A stretch of DNA of 48,552 nt from Longimicrobiaceae bacterium (GCA_036375715.1 DASVBS010000020.1:1-48552); one strand, 5' to 3'; shown: positions 16,165 to 24,557, counted from the first letter of the stretch. Numbers and translations are program-made. The notes: generated by a model not told the origin, from the letters alone.

Positions 16165-16203
16165 GAGGTAGAAGTTCCTCAACTCCTAACTCCTCCAGTC
16201 CTC
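16115..16203. repeat. Heptanucleotide repeat array A
   Basis: Consecutive 7-base units GAAGCCA, GGAGCCA, GAAGCCA, GAAGCCA, GGAGGAG, GGAGTTA, AGCGCTA, GGAGGTA, GAAGTTC run in one frame of seven. They then switch to the complementary form (CTCAACT, CCTAACT, CCTCCAG). The array covers the junction of two convergent genes: it encodes the last residues and stop of the metallophosphoesterase and the last few codons of topoisomerase IB. Its units match those of array D at 36.2-36.4 kb. Confidence 0.88.
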
Positions 16204-17234
16204 CGCTTCCTCCGCGGCCTTACCTCCCCGTCCAGAAGCCTCATCAGCGCCGCCTCCTCCGGGTAGTAGTCCACCGGCGACTCCGCCTCCACCGGCCGTG
16301 GCGCCTTCCGCATCACTCGCTCGATCGTCTGTCCCTTCAGGTACCGTTCGACGACCGTGGGATGGATGTAGGCGCTGCGGCACACGGACGGCGTGTTGCC
16401 CAGCTCGCTCGAGACGAGCTTGCACATCAGCACCACGTTCTTCTCCGCCTCGCGCTTGGTTCTGGCCGGACCCAGGTCAGCCAGGATGGTGGCCGCGCGC
16501 AGCGTCCCGCCCCAGGTCCGGATGTCCTTCGAGGTGTACCGCTCCCCCAGGATCTCCTTCAGATAGCGGTTCACGTCCTGGGCGGTCACATCGCGCACGG
16601 TCCCATCCTCGTCCACATACCTGAAGAGCCGCTCACCCGGGAGCTCGAGCAGCTCGCGGATGATCTCCACGAGCGGGGTTGCGGCGACCACCCGCCGCTG
16701 ATCGATGCTGCGCTTGCCGCGGTAGCTGAAGGAGAGATTGTTGCCCTCGATGGCCAGGTGGCGCTTCTGCAGCGTGGCGATGCCGAAGGTTCGGTTCCGC
16801 ACCGCGTAGCGCTCGCTGCCCACCCGGAAGAAGGCGCGCACCATCAACCGGACCACTGTCGCGAGCACCTTCTCGCGCCCGAGCCCCTCCTGTTTCAGGT
16901 GCTGGTTGGTGACGTCCCGCAGGCGGGGAAGCGCGCGGGCAAAGGAGAGAAGCTTGCGGTATTTGCGCCTCGCGTTCCGGCGCACGAAGGTGGGGTTGTA
17001 GATGTACTGCCTCCTCCCGGCGGCGTCGATGCCAATCGCCTGCACCTTCGCGCCCGCGGCGGGCGCGATCCGCACCTCGGTCCAGGCCGGGGGGATCGCC
17101 AGCGAGCGGATCCGGGCCAGGGCGTTTTCATCGGCGATCGGTGTGCCGTCGGGGGCGAGGTAGTCGAATCCCTCCTGCTGCGTGCCCACCCGGCGCCACA
17201 TCTTTCTCTCCCGTGCGGACTCGTTGGGCGCCAT
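16179..17234 (-). CDS. DNA topoisomerase IB
   Basis: Bacterial homologue of eukaryotic/poxvirus topoisomerase I, which relaxes supercoils through a 3'-phosphotyrosine intermediate. The 351-residue size is typical of bacterial TopIB. Visible features are the N-terminal clamp (GFDYLAPDGTPI, IPPAWTEVRI), the catalytic-region motifs RVGSERYA, KDIRTWGGT and GNTPSVCRSAYIHP, and the nucleophile Tyr289. The basic C-terminus (RPRRKRRTGGVRS) runs into heptanucleotide array A. It starts three bases after the MscS stop, so it is the last gene of the minus-strand run beginning with the NtrY-like kinase. It probably acts as an accessory relaxase. Confidence 0.95.
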   Translation of the reverse strand: MAPNESARERKMWRRVGTQQEGFDYLAPDGTPIADENALARIRSLAIPPAWTEVRIAPAAGAKVQAIGIDAAGRRQYIYNPTFVRRNARRKYRKLLSFARALPRLRDVTNQHLKQEGLGREKVLATVVRLMVRAFFRVGSERYAVRNRTFGIATLQKRHLAIEGNNLSFSYRGKRSIDQRRVVAATPLVEIIRELLELPGERLFRYVDEDGTVRDVTAQDVNRYLKEILGERYTSKDIRTWGGTLRAATILADLGPARTKREAEKNVVLMCKLVSSELGNTPSVCRSAYIHPTVVERYLKGQTIERVMRKAPRPVEAESPVDYYPEEAALMRLLDGEVRPRRKRRTGGVRS

Positions 17235-17237
17235 GGC

Positions 17238-18293
17238 TCAGCTCGCCTCCTCGTCCGCCTTCCCCACCCCGCGCAGCAGGTCGGGCGGAGGGAGCCCGTG
17301 CTCGCCCCCCTCCATCGCTCCCGCCATGGAGGATTGGCTGTCGTGCAGCCCGCCCCCCGGCTCGCCCCGGCGATGCACCCGGTAGGTGGGATGGGCGAGC
17401 TCCACCGAGGGCTCCGCCGCGAAGGCCGCGAGGATTCGACGGCTGACCAGGTCGACCGTACCGCGATGTCGGCGCACGGCAGTCAGGAAGCGCAGCGTCA
17501 GCTCGATACCGGTGCCGGAGATGGTGATGTACACGATCGGCGTCAAGGTACCGTACTTGAAGGCGTAACGCTGCTCCAGCCGGCGAAAGCCAGCCTCCAG
17601 CTCCGGCCCGAGCTCCTGATGGACCTCATCGCCGATCTCCCGCATCAGCTCCTCGGCGCGCCTCCAGTCGCTCTCGAAGGTGATGGTCACGCGCACCTCC
17701 TGCCACGCCCATGGATTCTCGGCACCCTGGAAGTGCACCTGGTCGGAGAGCAGACGATAGTTGGGGATGGAGACCAGCCGGCCGCTCGACTGGCGGCCGT
17801 AGACGATCGTCCCCACTTCCAGCACGGTGGTCTTGAGCACGCCGATGTCGACCACATCGCCCAGCACGCCGTTTACTTCGATGCGACTGCCCACGTCGAT
17901 CCCCGATCGACCGGAGATGTACAGCCAGCCGACCACGGACTTCAGCACGTCCTGCAAGGCGACCGCAATTCCGGCCAGCAGCACCGCGAGGACCGTCCCC
18001 AGGCCTTGCAGTGAATCCGCAAAGAGGGCGACGCCGCAGACGACGAGCAGGAAGGCAGCGGCGTAGCTGCTCCACTTCTGCAGGATGTGCCGACGGTTGA
18101 TGTCCTCGATGTTCTCGCGGATGAGGCGGCGGATCAGGCGGGTCACGGCGTAAACCACGACCACCATCACCACGAACGCCACCAGCTTCTCGCCGAGATC
18201 GTGCAGGTATAGGTCCCGCCAGCGCTCGAGGGTCTGCGGGAGGGGGAGGGCCACGCTGTCGGGCTGCGGGATTGGTAAGGTCCCCTGGATCAT
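17238..18293 (-). CDS. MscS-family mechanosensitive channel
   Basis: Inner-membrane channel of the MscS superfamily, 351 residues. Three hydrophobic segments lie at about 37-52, 76-92 and 97-117; the third is the Gly/Ala-rich pore helix (GLGTVLAVLLAGIAVALQD). The conserved beta-domain follows (IEVNGVLGDVVDIGVLKTTV, IPNYRLLSD), then an alpha/beta C-terminal domain. About 35 C-terminal residues (RRGEPGGGLHDSQSS onward) are variable. A conductance role in osmotic down-shock is usual for the family, though small MscS proteins vary widely. It lies 38 bases after the DUF4390 gene and three before topoisomerase IB. Confidence 0.93.
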   Translation of the reverse strand: MIQGTLPIPQPDSVALPLPQTLERWRDLYLHDLGEKLVAFVVMVVVVYAVTRLIRRLIRENIEDINRRHILQKWSSYAAAFLLVVCGVALFADSLQGLGTVLAVLLAGIAVALQDVLKSVVGWLYISGRSGIDVGSRIEVNGVLGDVVDIGVLKTTVLEVGTIVYGRQSSGRLVSIPNYRLLSDQVHFQGAENPWAWQEVRVTITFESDWRRAEELMREIGDEVHQELGPELEAGFRRLEQRYAFKYGTLTPIVYITISGTGIELTLRFLTAVRRHRGTVDLVSRRILAAFAAEPSVELAHPTYRVHRRGEPGGGLHDSQSSMAGAMEGGEHGLPPPDLLRGVGKADEEAS

Positions 18294-18331
18294 GGCGGGC
18301 GTGGCTCGCGATTCTGGTGCCAGAGGGCGAG

Positions 18332-18970
18332 TCAGCGCACGGTGAAGGTGCCGCTACGGGCCTCGAGGCGCCGGGTGGGAAGCCCGATCACGCGCACCAG
18401 CAGTCGACGGAGGCCGCTCTCCACCGCGCTCTCAGGCGAGGCGCGCCCCTCCACCGCCGGACCCACGTCGCCTTGCAGCCACCGTCGCAACTCCTCGAGG
18501 TCGGAGAGCGACAACGTCTCCACCTCCAGGCGCGCAAGGTAGTAGAATCGGCCCCTTCGTGGGGGTCGGAGATTGACGCGAAGTTGTGCCCCTACGGCGG
18601 CTTCCGCCTGACTCAGGGTGGCAAAATGACGCTCACCGTTCGGTGCGGTGAGGCTGTAGGTTCGGTCGAGGGGATCCTGGGTCAGGGCGAACGCAACCTC
18701 CTGCTCCCCCGCTAGCCGATCGAAGAAGCGATTCTCCCACAGCTCCACTCGCAGGCGAAAACGTAGCGGGAGGCCGGACTCGAGCGCGCGGCGGAGCGCG
18801 GGATCCCTCAGCAGCCCGACCGCATCGATCACGGGCACGTAACCCTGCTCGGGCGGCGCCTGCCGGATCTGCAGCCGCGCGGTGGCCTGCGCGGCGGCGT
18901 ACGAGGTGAGGCAGAGGAGGGCCAGCGCGAGGCCGAAGAGAACCCTACCGGCCCGGTGGAGAGCGATCAA
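18332..18970 (-). CDS. DUF4390-type exported protein
   Basis: A 212-residue protein with an N-terminal signal segment (LFGLALALLCLTSYAAAQA). Its body fits the DUF4390 pattern: an alternating beta region with ALESGLPLRFRLRVELWENRFFDR, a DRTYSLTAPNGERHFATLSQAE stretch and a C-terminal helix-rich part. In proteobacteria DUF4390 genes commonly sit next to an NtrY/NtrX-type kinase and regulator, and the same association holds here, which strengthens the call. Its ATG overlaps the stop of the barrel protein by four bases (ATGA), implying coupled translation and a shared envelope role. Molecular function is unknown. Confidence 0.75.
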   Translation of the reverse strand: MIALHRAGRVLFGLALALLCLTSYAAAQATARLQIRQAPPEQGYVPVIDAVGLLRDPALRRALESGLPLRFRLRVELWENRFFDRLAGEQEVAFALTQDPLDRTYSLTAPNGERHFATLSQAEAAVGAQLRVNLRPPRRGRFYYLARLEVETLSLSDLEELRRWLQGDVGPAVEGRASPESAVESGLRRLLVRVIGLPTRRLEARSGTFTVR

Positions 18971-20727
18971 AAGCGCGGGCCGAGTCGGATGAACGCATTC
19001 AGACCGCCCGAGCCGGATAGCGGCAACGCCACGAACGCCCCGACGCGGCCGATCATCAGTCCCGCCCCGACGTCGACGGAGAGAGGCTCATCCGTGCTGC
19101 TGTCCAGATTCCAGCCCCGCCCCGCGTCGACGAAGACGATCCAGTCGGGTGCGAACTCCCAGGTGGGCTCCGCGGCGACCCCGACTTCCTCATCGTCGTC
19201 GTCCATCCACGGCGCCGAATCCCAGCGCATGCGGAAGGTGAAGCGGCCGCGGTACTCCGCCTGGAAGAGGGCAAAGGCATCGCATCCGTAACGCGGGAAG
19301 TAGGCGGCAGCCTCGGGATCGTCCACGTCGGCCAGGGAACGATGCACCGTGCGCGACCGCGCGCCGCAATCCAGGCTGAACAGGTCATATCCCGGAAGCG
19401 TGCCCTCGCCCCCCATGGCATGCTGGTATTGCGGCGGCAGCGGCTCGCCGCTCAGCGAGCCGCCGAGCAGAAGTCGAAAGTTCAGGCGGGAGCGCGGGTC
19501 CACCCGATTGTACCGACGGATGTCGATGAAGCCGGCGGAGAACCGGCCAAAGCTTTCGCCCGCGTCGACCAGCAGATTGGGCCCCTCGGGCTCCGGTCCT
19601 TCAGGCGCGAAGGATTCCGGGTAGATCAGGTCCCCGGTCAGCCCCTGATCGATATGGCCGCGCAGGTACCAGCCGGTGGATGGCTCGAGCGGATCGCTGC
19701 GGGTATCGAAGGCGCCGGAGAGGCGTGCAATCGTGACCTTTCCCTCTCCGACCAGCGGCTCGGGGCGCCACTCCTCGGCGTTACGGAAGATGGACCAGGG
19801 GCTTCCGGAGGCAAGCGACCGATGGCGCTCGTAGCGAAGCGCTGCAGTGAGGGAGAAGGGTGTCCGGTCGCTGCTCCAGGTCGTGAACAGGCTCACGCCC
19901 TCACGCTCGAAATGGTCTCGGAAGTCCCGGTGCAGAAAGAAGGTGGAGAGTCCGCTCTCCAGGTCGGTCATCTGCCAGGCCTCGATCGGCTCCACCAGCG
20001 AGTGGGCGGTCGCTCCGATACGCAGCTCCTGTCGCCCGCCTAGGAACTGCTCCGCCTGGACGTAATAGCCCAGGTCGTCGGTGTCGATGCGGATCCCCGT
20101 TTCGGTGCGGTAGATGGCCAGGGCGTGCACGCGCAGCGGGTTCGATCCCTCGGTCCGCACCCTTGGACCGAAGGTGATCGGCAGCCCCTCCACGCGGTTG
20201 TAGCTATCCCCGGTCGCGATCAGAAAGTCGCTCCGCCCCCACTCGAACGCATTGGAGAAGCCAATTCCCCCTCGGGGACGCTCGGCGCGGACCAGATCAC
20301 CGTTGCTGCGGCGGTACCGGAGCCTCTCCGCGTACGTGGTGACTGCACCACTGATCGTCGCGTTCTCGAGACCGCCGACCCGTCCTCCCACGACCGTCAC
20401 ATTCCCACCCACCGACGCTCCCTGCTCCAGCTGCAGGTCACCGTTCACCACGAGCACGTCTCCGGTGATCCGACCCGCCAACGTCAAGGGTCCCTCCAGC
20501 ACGGATACACTTCCCACAATGGTATCGCCGGCGGACACGGTGGCCGTGCCGATCAAGCGCAGGCGGAGGGGGTCGTTGAAGACGGCCACCACCGAGTCCG
20601 CCACCTGGTCGGGCAGCTCCAGCGTGCTGATGGAGTCTGCTCCGACCGGCTCGACGGGCTCCTGCGCTCGCAGGACAGCGGGGAGCAACAGCACGAGCGC
20701 GAGGCCAAGCGGCGCAACCTTCCGCAT
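18967..20727 (-). CDS. Bactofilin-like domain fused to outer-membrane beta-barrel
   Basis: A 586-residue exported protein. Signal peptide: MRKVAPLGLALVLLLPAVLRAQ. Residues about 55-130 form a run of short beta repeats of the polymer-forming/bactofilin type (GSVSVLEGPLTLAG, GDVLVVNGDLQLEQGASVGG, NVTVVGGRVGG). The rest is rich in alternating amphipathic strands with aromatic girdles and ends FIRLGPRF; a terminal Phe is the usual beta-barrel assembly signal. Motifs such as GGEGTLPGYDLFSLD and FVDAGRGW recall BamA/TamA surface-antigen barrels. ATG 20727 was chosen because it has GGAGG upstream and starts the signal peptide. It lies between the sigma-54 regulator and DUF4390. The ligand or cargo is unknown. 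Confidence 0.82.
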   Translation of the reverse strand: MRKVAPLGLALVLLLPAVLRAQEPVEPVGADSISTLELPDQVADSVVAVFNDPLRLRLIGTATVSAGDTIVGSVSVLEGPLTLAGRITGDVLVVNGDLQLEQGASVGGNVTVVGGRVGGLENATISGAVTTYAERLRYRRSNGDLVRAERPRGGIGFSNAFEWGRSDFLIATGDSYNRVEGLPITFGPRVRTEGSNPLRVHALAIYRTETGIRIDTDDLGYYVQAEQFLGGRQELRIGATAHSLVEPIEAWQMTDLESGLSTFFLHRDFRDHFEREGVSLFTTWSSDRTPFSLTAALRYERHRSLASGSPWSIFRNAEEWRPEPLVGEGKVTIARLSGAFDTRSDPLEPSTGWYLRGHIDQGLTGDLIYPESFAPEGPEPEGPNLLVDAGESFGRFSAGFIDIRRYNRVDPRSRLNFRLLLGGSLSGEPLPPQYQHAMGGEGTLPGYDLFSLDCGARSRTVHRSLADVDDPEAAAYFPRYGCDAFALFQAEYRGRFTFRMRWDSAPWMDDDDEEVGVAAEPTWEFAPDWIVFVDAGRGWNLDSSTDEPLSVDVGAGLMIGRVGAFVALPLSGSGGLNAFIRLGPRF

Positions 20728-20885
20728 ACGGCCTCCAGAATGGGGTACGAGGCGGGACAACCGCCCGCCCGGGTGGGCACGCCCCATGCCGGGCGACCTG
20801 CGATCGCAAGCCCTTGTCGATACCATATTTGCATCTGCCAAAGGAAGGGTCCGTGCTTCCTCCGCGTGTCGATGGGACACGGAAC

Positions 20886-22247
20886 TTAGCGGTCGATCCG
20901 GAGTCTGCGCATCCTGCGATAGAGGTTACCGCGGTCGGTGTGGAGCTGGCGGGCCGCCTCGGCGACGTTCCCCCCGGCGCGATCGAGGGCGCGCTGGATC
21001 ACCTGCCGTTCGAAGGCGTCGAGCCTGTCGGTGAGGCTCAGAGACTCGTCGTCCGCGTACCCCGCACCATCCGACGAGGTCGTGGGGCTCGGGTCCAGGA
21101 GAGCACGCACCTCGTCCGCGCCGACTTCGGCTCCGGAATGAAGAATGGTGAGCCGCTCGACAATGTTGGCAAGCTCGCGAACGTTCCCCGGCCAAGAGTG
21201 ACGCTGCAGGGCGTTCAGCGCAGCGGGAGTGAGGCGAGGAGGGCGCAGGGCTATGCGGCTTCGCTGGCGCTCGAGCAGATGGCTCACGAGCTCCGGGACA
21301 TCCTCGCGCCGTTCCCGCAGGGGCGGTAGGTGAAGGGGGATGACGTGCAGGCGGAAAAAGAGGTCTTCCCGGAAGCGTCCGGCAGCCACGTCCGCCCGCA
21401 GATCGCGGTTGGTGGCGGCGAGCGTACGGACGTCGACGCGCAGCGGTGTGCTCCCTCCCACCCGCTCGAACTCGCCCGTCTCGAGCACCCGCAGTAGCTT
21501 CGCCTGCGCCTCGGCTCCGAGATCCCCCACCTCGTCCAGCAGGAGGGTCCCACCGTCGGCGAGCTCGAAACGACCGCGTCGGCGCTCCGTAGCGCCGGTG
21601 AACGCCCCCCGCTCGTGCCCGAAGAGCTCCGACTCCACCAGGTCCCGCGGGATGGCGGCGCAGTTGACGCGGATGAAAGGCTTTGCTGCCCGCGGGCTGA
21701 GTCGATGGATAGCGGACGCCGCCAGCTCCTTGCCGGTCCCGCTTTCCCCGGTGATGAGCACCCGAGCATCGGTTGCGGCCACCCGCTCGATCAGCTCGCG
21801 TACTTGCTGCATCGTCTCGCTGCTGCCCACCAGCTCGTCGTCCGCACCGAGCTCCTCGCGCAGGGCCTCGTTCAGCGCCCTCGCCTGGCGCAGCTCCAGC
21901 GCCGAGCGGACCGTCAACAGCAAGGCGTCGGGCGAGAGCGGCTTCTCCAGAAAGTGGAAGGCCCCGAGCTTGGTGGCGCGCACGGCGTCCGAGAGCGAGG
22001 CCTTGCCGCTCATCATGATAATGGGCAGGTCGGGTGCCGCCGATCTCAGGTCAGGGAGTGTCTCCAGCCCTGTCCCGCCGGGCATCACCAGATCCAGGAG
22101 CATCACGTCCGGCGCTTCGGCCTGAACTGCCGCCAGCCCCGCCCTCCCGGAATCCGCCTCCCGCACGACGTACCCCTCCGCCCGCAGCACGCTGGCGATC
22201 ATCCGCCGCAGGTTCGCTTCGTCGTCGACGATCAGGATGGAGGGCAT
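20886..22247 (-). CDS. Sigma-54-dependent response regulator (NtrC/NtrX type)
   Basis: 453-residue transcription activator. REC: Asp8/Asp9, phospho-acceptor Asp52 (LLDLVMPG) and KPLSP lysine. The AAA+ domain has Walker A GESGTGKE, the sigma-54 contact loop intact in ELFGHERGAFTGA, Walker B LLLDEVGD and the arginine-finger region FREDLFFRL. The Fis-type helix-turn-helix ends the protein (AEAARQLHTDRGNLYRRMRR). MPSILIVDDE at 22247 is the natural REC start; upstream in-frame codons overlap the kinase gene. It lies ten bases after the kinase stop, so the two form one operon. The likely targets include the envelope genes downstream, but no -24/-12 promoter was confirmed. Confidence 0.95.
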   Translation of the reverse strand: MPSILIVDDEANLRRMIASVLRAEGYVVREADSGRAGLAAVQAEAPDVMLLDLVMPGGTGLETLPDLRSAAPDLPIIMMSGKASLSDAVRATKLGAFHFLEKPLSPDALLLTVRSALELRQARALNEALREELGADDELVGSSETMQQVRELIERVAATDARVLITGESGTGKELAASAIHRLSPRAAKPFIRVNCAAIPRDLVESELFGHERGAFTGATERRRGRFELADGGTLLLDEVGDLGAEAQAKLLRVLETGEFERVGGSTPLRVDVRTLAATNRDLRADVAAGRFREDLFFRLHVIPLHLPPLRERREDVPELVSHLLERQRSRIALRPPRLTPAALNALQRHSWPGNVRELANIVERLTILHSGAEVGADEVRALLDPSPTTSSDGAGYADDESLSLTDRLDAFERQVIQRALDRAGGNVAEAARQLHTDRGNLYRRMRRLRIDR

Positions 22248-22257
22248 TCTGAAGAAG

Positions 22258-23496
22258 CTAGAATCCGCGCCGCCGTTCTTCTCCCTTCTCACGACCCCGA
22301 ATCGGAATCTCCACCACAAACTCCGCCCCTCCCTCCGGCCGATTGCGCGCTTCGATCCACCCTCCGTGGGCCTGCACCGTCCGGCGCACGAGGGCGAGGC
22401 CGAGGCCAGTGCCCCGGGACTTGGTGGTGAAGTCCGGATCCCAGATGCGGTCGAGCTGCTCCTCCGGAATCCCTGGCCCCGTGTCCATCACCCGCACGCT
22501 CACGATGCCGTTGTCGCTGGAGAGGGCGACGCTCACCCGCCCGGGTCCGCCGCCCAGCGCCTCCACCGAGTTCAGCAGCAGGTTCGCGAAGGCGCGGGAC
22601 AGCGCGTCGTGATGGGCCTGCACTCGGGGAATGTCGGGCGGGGCCATCAGCTCGTGATCGATCTCTGAGGGCAGATGGGTGCGTAGCAAATAGTCGAGCT
22701 GCTCGACCAGGTCCACCTCGCTGGTCGGCCCCTCCGGAAGGTGGCCGAAGTGCGTGAAGGTTCGGGCCAGCTCCTCGAGGCGAGCCGATTCCGCGGTAGC
22801 CACCTCGAGCGGCTCTCGGAGCGCTGGCTCGTCCGCCGCCCCGCGCTCGATGGCGCGCAGAGCGAGCTGGAGCGGCGTGAGAGAGTTCTTCAACTCGTGC
22901 GCGACGCTGCGCGCCATGGTGACCCAGGTGCGCGCGCGCTCCGCCTCCAACGCCCGGGCGCGGGAGAGCTTCAGCTCCTCCACCATGTTCCGGAAGGCAT
23001 CCCGCAGCACCGCGAACTCACCCGGAGCGTCGCTTCCTGAAGCCGGGGGTGGCAGCGGCTCCTCCCGAGCGACCAGCTGTGACCAGCCGACCAGCTCTCG
23101 GATCGGACGGGAGAGCAGGCGCGCCATGCGACGCGAGGAGCGGAGGGCGAGCAGGACCAGCAGAACGGCGAAGAGGAACGCCACCACCGGAATGATCCGC
23201 AGCACGCGGGCGTTCAGGTAATCCCACAGCCGGGACTGCTGCAATGAGAAATCGAGCACCGCCCGATGCTCGCTCGCCGCCTCCGCCAGCGCCGGGTCGC
23301 CGCTCGACTCCGCCAGGTCGAGAAGCCGCTGGCCGCTGGCCCGCACCTGCTCCCACGCCGCCGGCGACGTGTGCAGCTCCACTACCTGCGAAAGTACGTA
23401 CGTCCCCAACCCCAGCAGGATCAGCGAGGGGAGTAGCGAGAAGAGCAGCAGCGCCAGCAGCAGCCGGCGCTCGAACGAGCCGCGAGGGGAAGGCAC
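22258..23496 (-). CDS. NtrY-like membrane histidine kinase
   Basis: 412-residue inner-membrane sensor kinase. Transmembrane segments lie at about 12-34 and 101-118, bracketing a small periplasmic domain of about 65 residues. A HAMP-like linker (RPIRELVGWSQLVARE) follows. HisKA has the H-box RSVAHELKNSLTPLQL (His200), and HATPase_c shows N (LLNSVEAL), G1 (DTGPGIPEEQ) and G2 (GTGLGLALVRR). The HELKNSLTP wording is typical of NtrY-type kinases paired with NtrX/NtrC regulators. Heptanucleotide array B starts 15 bases upstream of the start codon, so any promoter must lie within or beyond the array. Confidence 0.94.
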   Translation of the reverse strand: MPSPRGSFERRLLLALLLFSLLPSLILLGLGTYVLSQVVELHTSPAAWEQVRASGQRLLDLAESSGDPALAEAASEHRAVLDFSLQQSRLWDYLNARVLRIIPVVAFLFAVLLVLLALRSSRRMARLLSRPIRELVGWSQLVAREEPLPPPASGSDAPGEFAVLRDAFRNMVEELKLSRARALEAERARTWVTMARSVAHELKNSLTPLQLALRAIERGAADEPALREPLEVATAESARLEELARTFTHFGHLPEGPTSEVDLVEQLDYLLRTHLPSEIDHELMAPPDIPRVQAHHDALSRAFANLLLNSVEALGGGPGRVSVALSSDNGIVSVRVMDTGPGIPEEQLDRIWDPDFTTKSRGTGLGLALVRRTVQAHGGWIEARNRPEGGAEFVVEIPIRGREKGEERRRGF

Positions 23497-23510
23497 GAGT
23501 CCAGGGCAAT

Positions 23511-23636
23511 CGGCTGTCAGCTATTGGCGATCGGTCATTCGGTATCCGTTGTCCGCTTTTCGCTATCCGTTTTTCGGTTGTCAGGTACCAGGTGTTGGGT
23601 GTCGGGATCAGATGACAGAAACTAGAAGTTACCTGA
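23511..23636. repeat. Heptanucleotide repeat array B
   Basis: Eighteen consecutive 7-base units in unbroken phase: CGGCTGT, CAGCTAT, TGGCGAT, CGGTCAT, TCGGTAT, CCGTTGT, CCGCTTT, TCGCTAT, CCGTTTT, TCGGTTG, TCAGGTA, CCAGGTG, TTGGGTG, TCGGGAT, and more decayed units to 23636. The early consensus is about YCGNTAT and drifts to YCAGGTG. It fills nearly half of the 302-base gap (23497-23798) between the divergent NtrY-like kinase and methyltransferase genes. I saw no other feature in that gap. Confidence 0.85.
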
Positions 23637-23798
23637 GCCGGGCGTCAGTCGTTTGTCGATAGGAGTCGCGCACTGGGTGTGGCGAGGCTGCGCTCGCGCT
23701 GTGAAGTTCGGGCGGATGATAGCGCGATCCCCCGAGGTCGTCACAAGCGACTGCTCGCAAATCGGGGTAGAACCGCTTCAACATCTCTAATCTGTTTG

Positions 23799-24455
23799 AT
23801 GTCTTCTTCCCTGTCGTCTCGCTATCCGCTGCGGCGGCACCGCTTCGAGCACGGCGACTTCCGGGTCGAGCTGGTCGGACCGGAGTCGCCGGAAGCGCTC
23901 ATCGACGAGTCCGCCTTCAACGTGGACGAGCGGTTGCCATACTGGGCAGAACTCTGGCCGTCGGCGCGGGCGCTGGCCGAGGAGCTGCTCGATCGGCCCA
24001 CACCGCGGGGGCCGGTACTCGAGCTAGGGTGCGGTCTCGCGCTTCCCTCGCTCACCCTCGCCTGGCGCGGCGTCCAGGTGGTGGCCTCGGATTACTACCC
24101 CGAGGCGCTCGAGTTCGCCACCGAGAACGCGCGCCGGAACCAGCTTCCGCCACCGGAAACACTGCTGCTCGACTGGCGTGACCCCCCGCCCGACCTGCCC
24201 CAGTTCGACCTCGTGATCGCGGCGGACGTCCTCTACGAGGCCCGCAACATCGAGATGATCATCAACCTCCTGCCGAGAGTCCTCTCGCCTGCGGGCTCCT
24301 TTCTGCTGGCGGACCCTGGTCGTGCGCACTTCCCTCGATTCCGCAAGCGCCTGGGCCCGGCCGGGTGGACCATTGGCGCGGAGGCCACCCGCTTCGTGCC
24401 CGGACCCACCGAGCGGCCGATGCAGATCCACCTGCTCACCATTCGTCGCGGCTGA
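23799..24455 (+). CDS. SAM-dependent methyltransferase, METTL16/20-like family
   Basis: 218-residue Rossmann methyltransferase. The fragment YWAELWPSARALAEELL followed by VLELGCGLALPSL (SAM motif I), VVASDYYPEALEF (motif II) and LVIAADVLYEARN is the pattern of the PF10294-type family that includes eukaryotic protein-lysine methyltransferases and bacterial ETF-beta methyltransferase; ADVLYE corresponds to the family's DxxY motif. A lysine side chain on a protein is therefore a reasonable substrate guess. Start: ATG 23799 places the fold at the usual distance, although no strong ribosome site is seen. The frame is open further upstream, with unlikely composition. Confidence 0.85.
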   Translation: MSSSLSSRYPLRRHRFEHGDFRVELVGPESPEALIDESAFNVDERLPYWAELWPSARALAEELLDRPTPRGPVLELGCGLALPSLTLAWRGVQVVASDYYPEALEFATENARRNQLPPPETLLLDWRDPPPDLPQFDLVIAADVLYEARNIEMIINLLPRVLSPAGSFLLADPGRAHFPRFRKRLGPAGWTIGAEATRFVPGPTERPMQIHLLTIRRG

Positions 24456-24494
24456 CCGGTTCGCCACCACCCTCGCTTCACAACCTGGCACCCG

Positions 24495-24557
24495 CCTTCC
24501 TGACCGGCTTTCCTGCACGGTTCCTTTACCGACCTTCCCACTCGGCTCTCTTGCAGG
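24495..24557. repeat. Degenerate 12-13 base tandem repeat
   Basis: Five adjoining units resemble CCTTCCTGACCGG: CCTTCCTGACCGG, CTTTCCTGCACGG, TTCCTTTACCGA, CCTTCCCACTCGG, CTCTCTTGCAGG. They sit in the 220-base gap between the methyltransferase and ispG genes. The rest of that gap is an AT-rich stretch just before ispG (24624-24640) that may hold its promoter; no clear hexamer pair was found. Confidence 0.45.
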
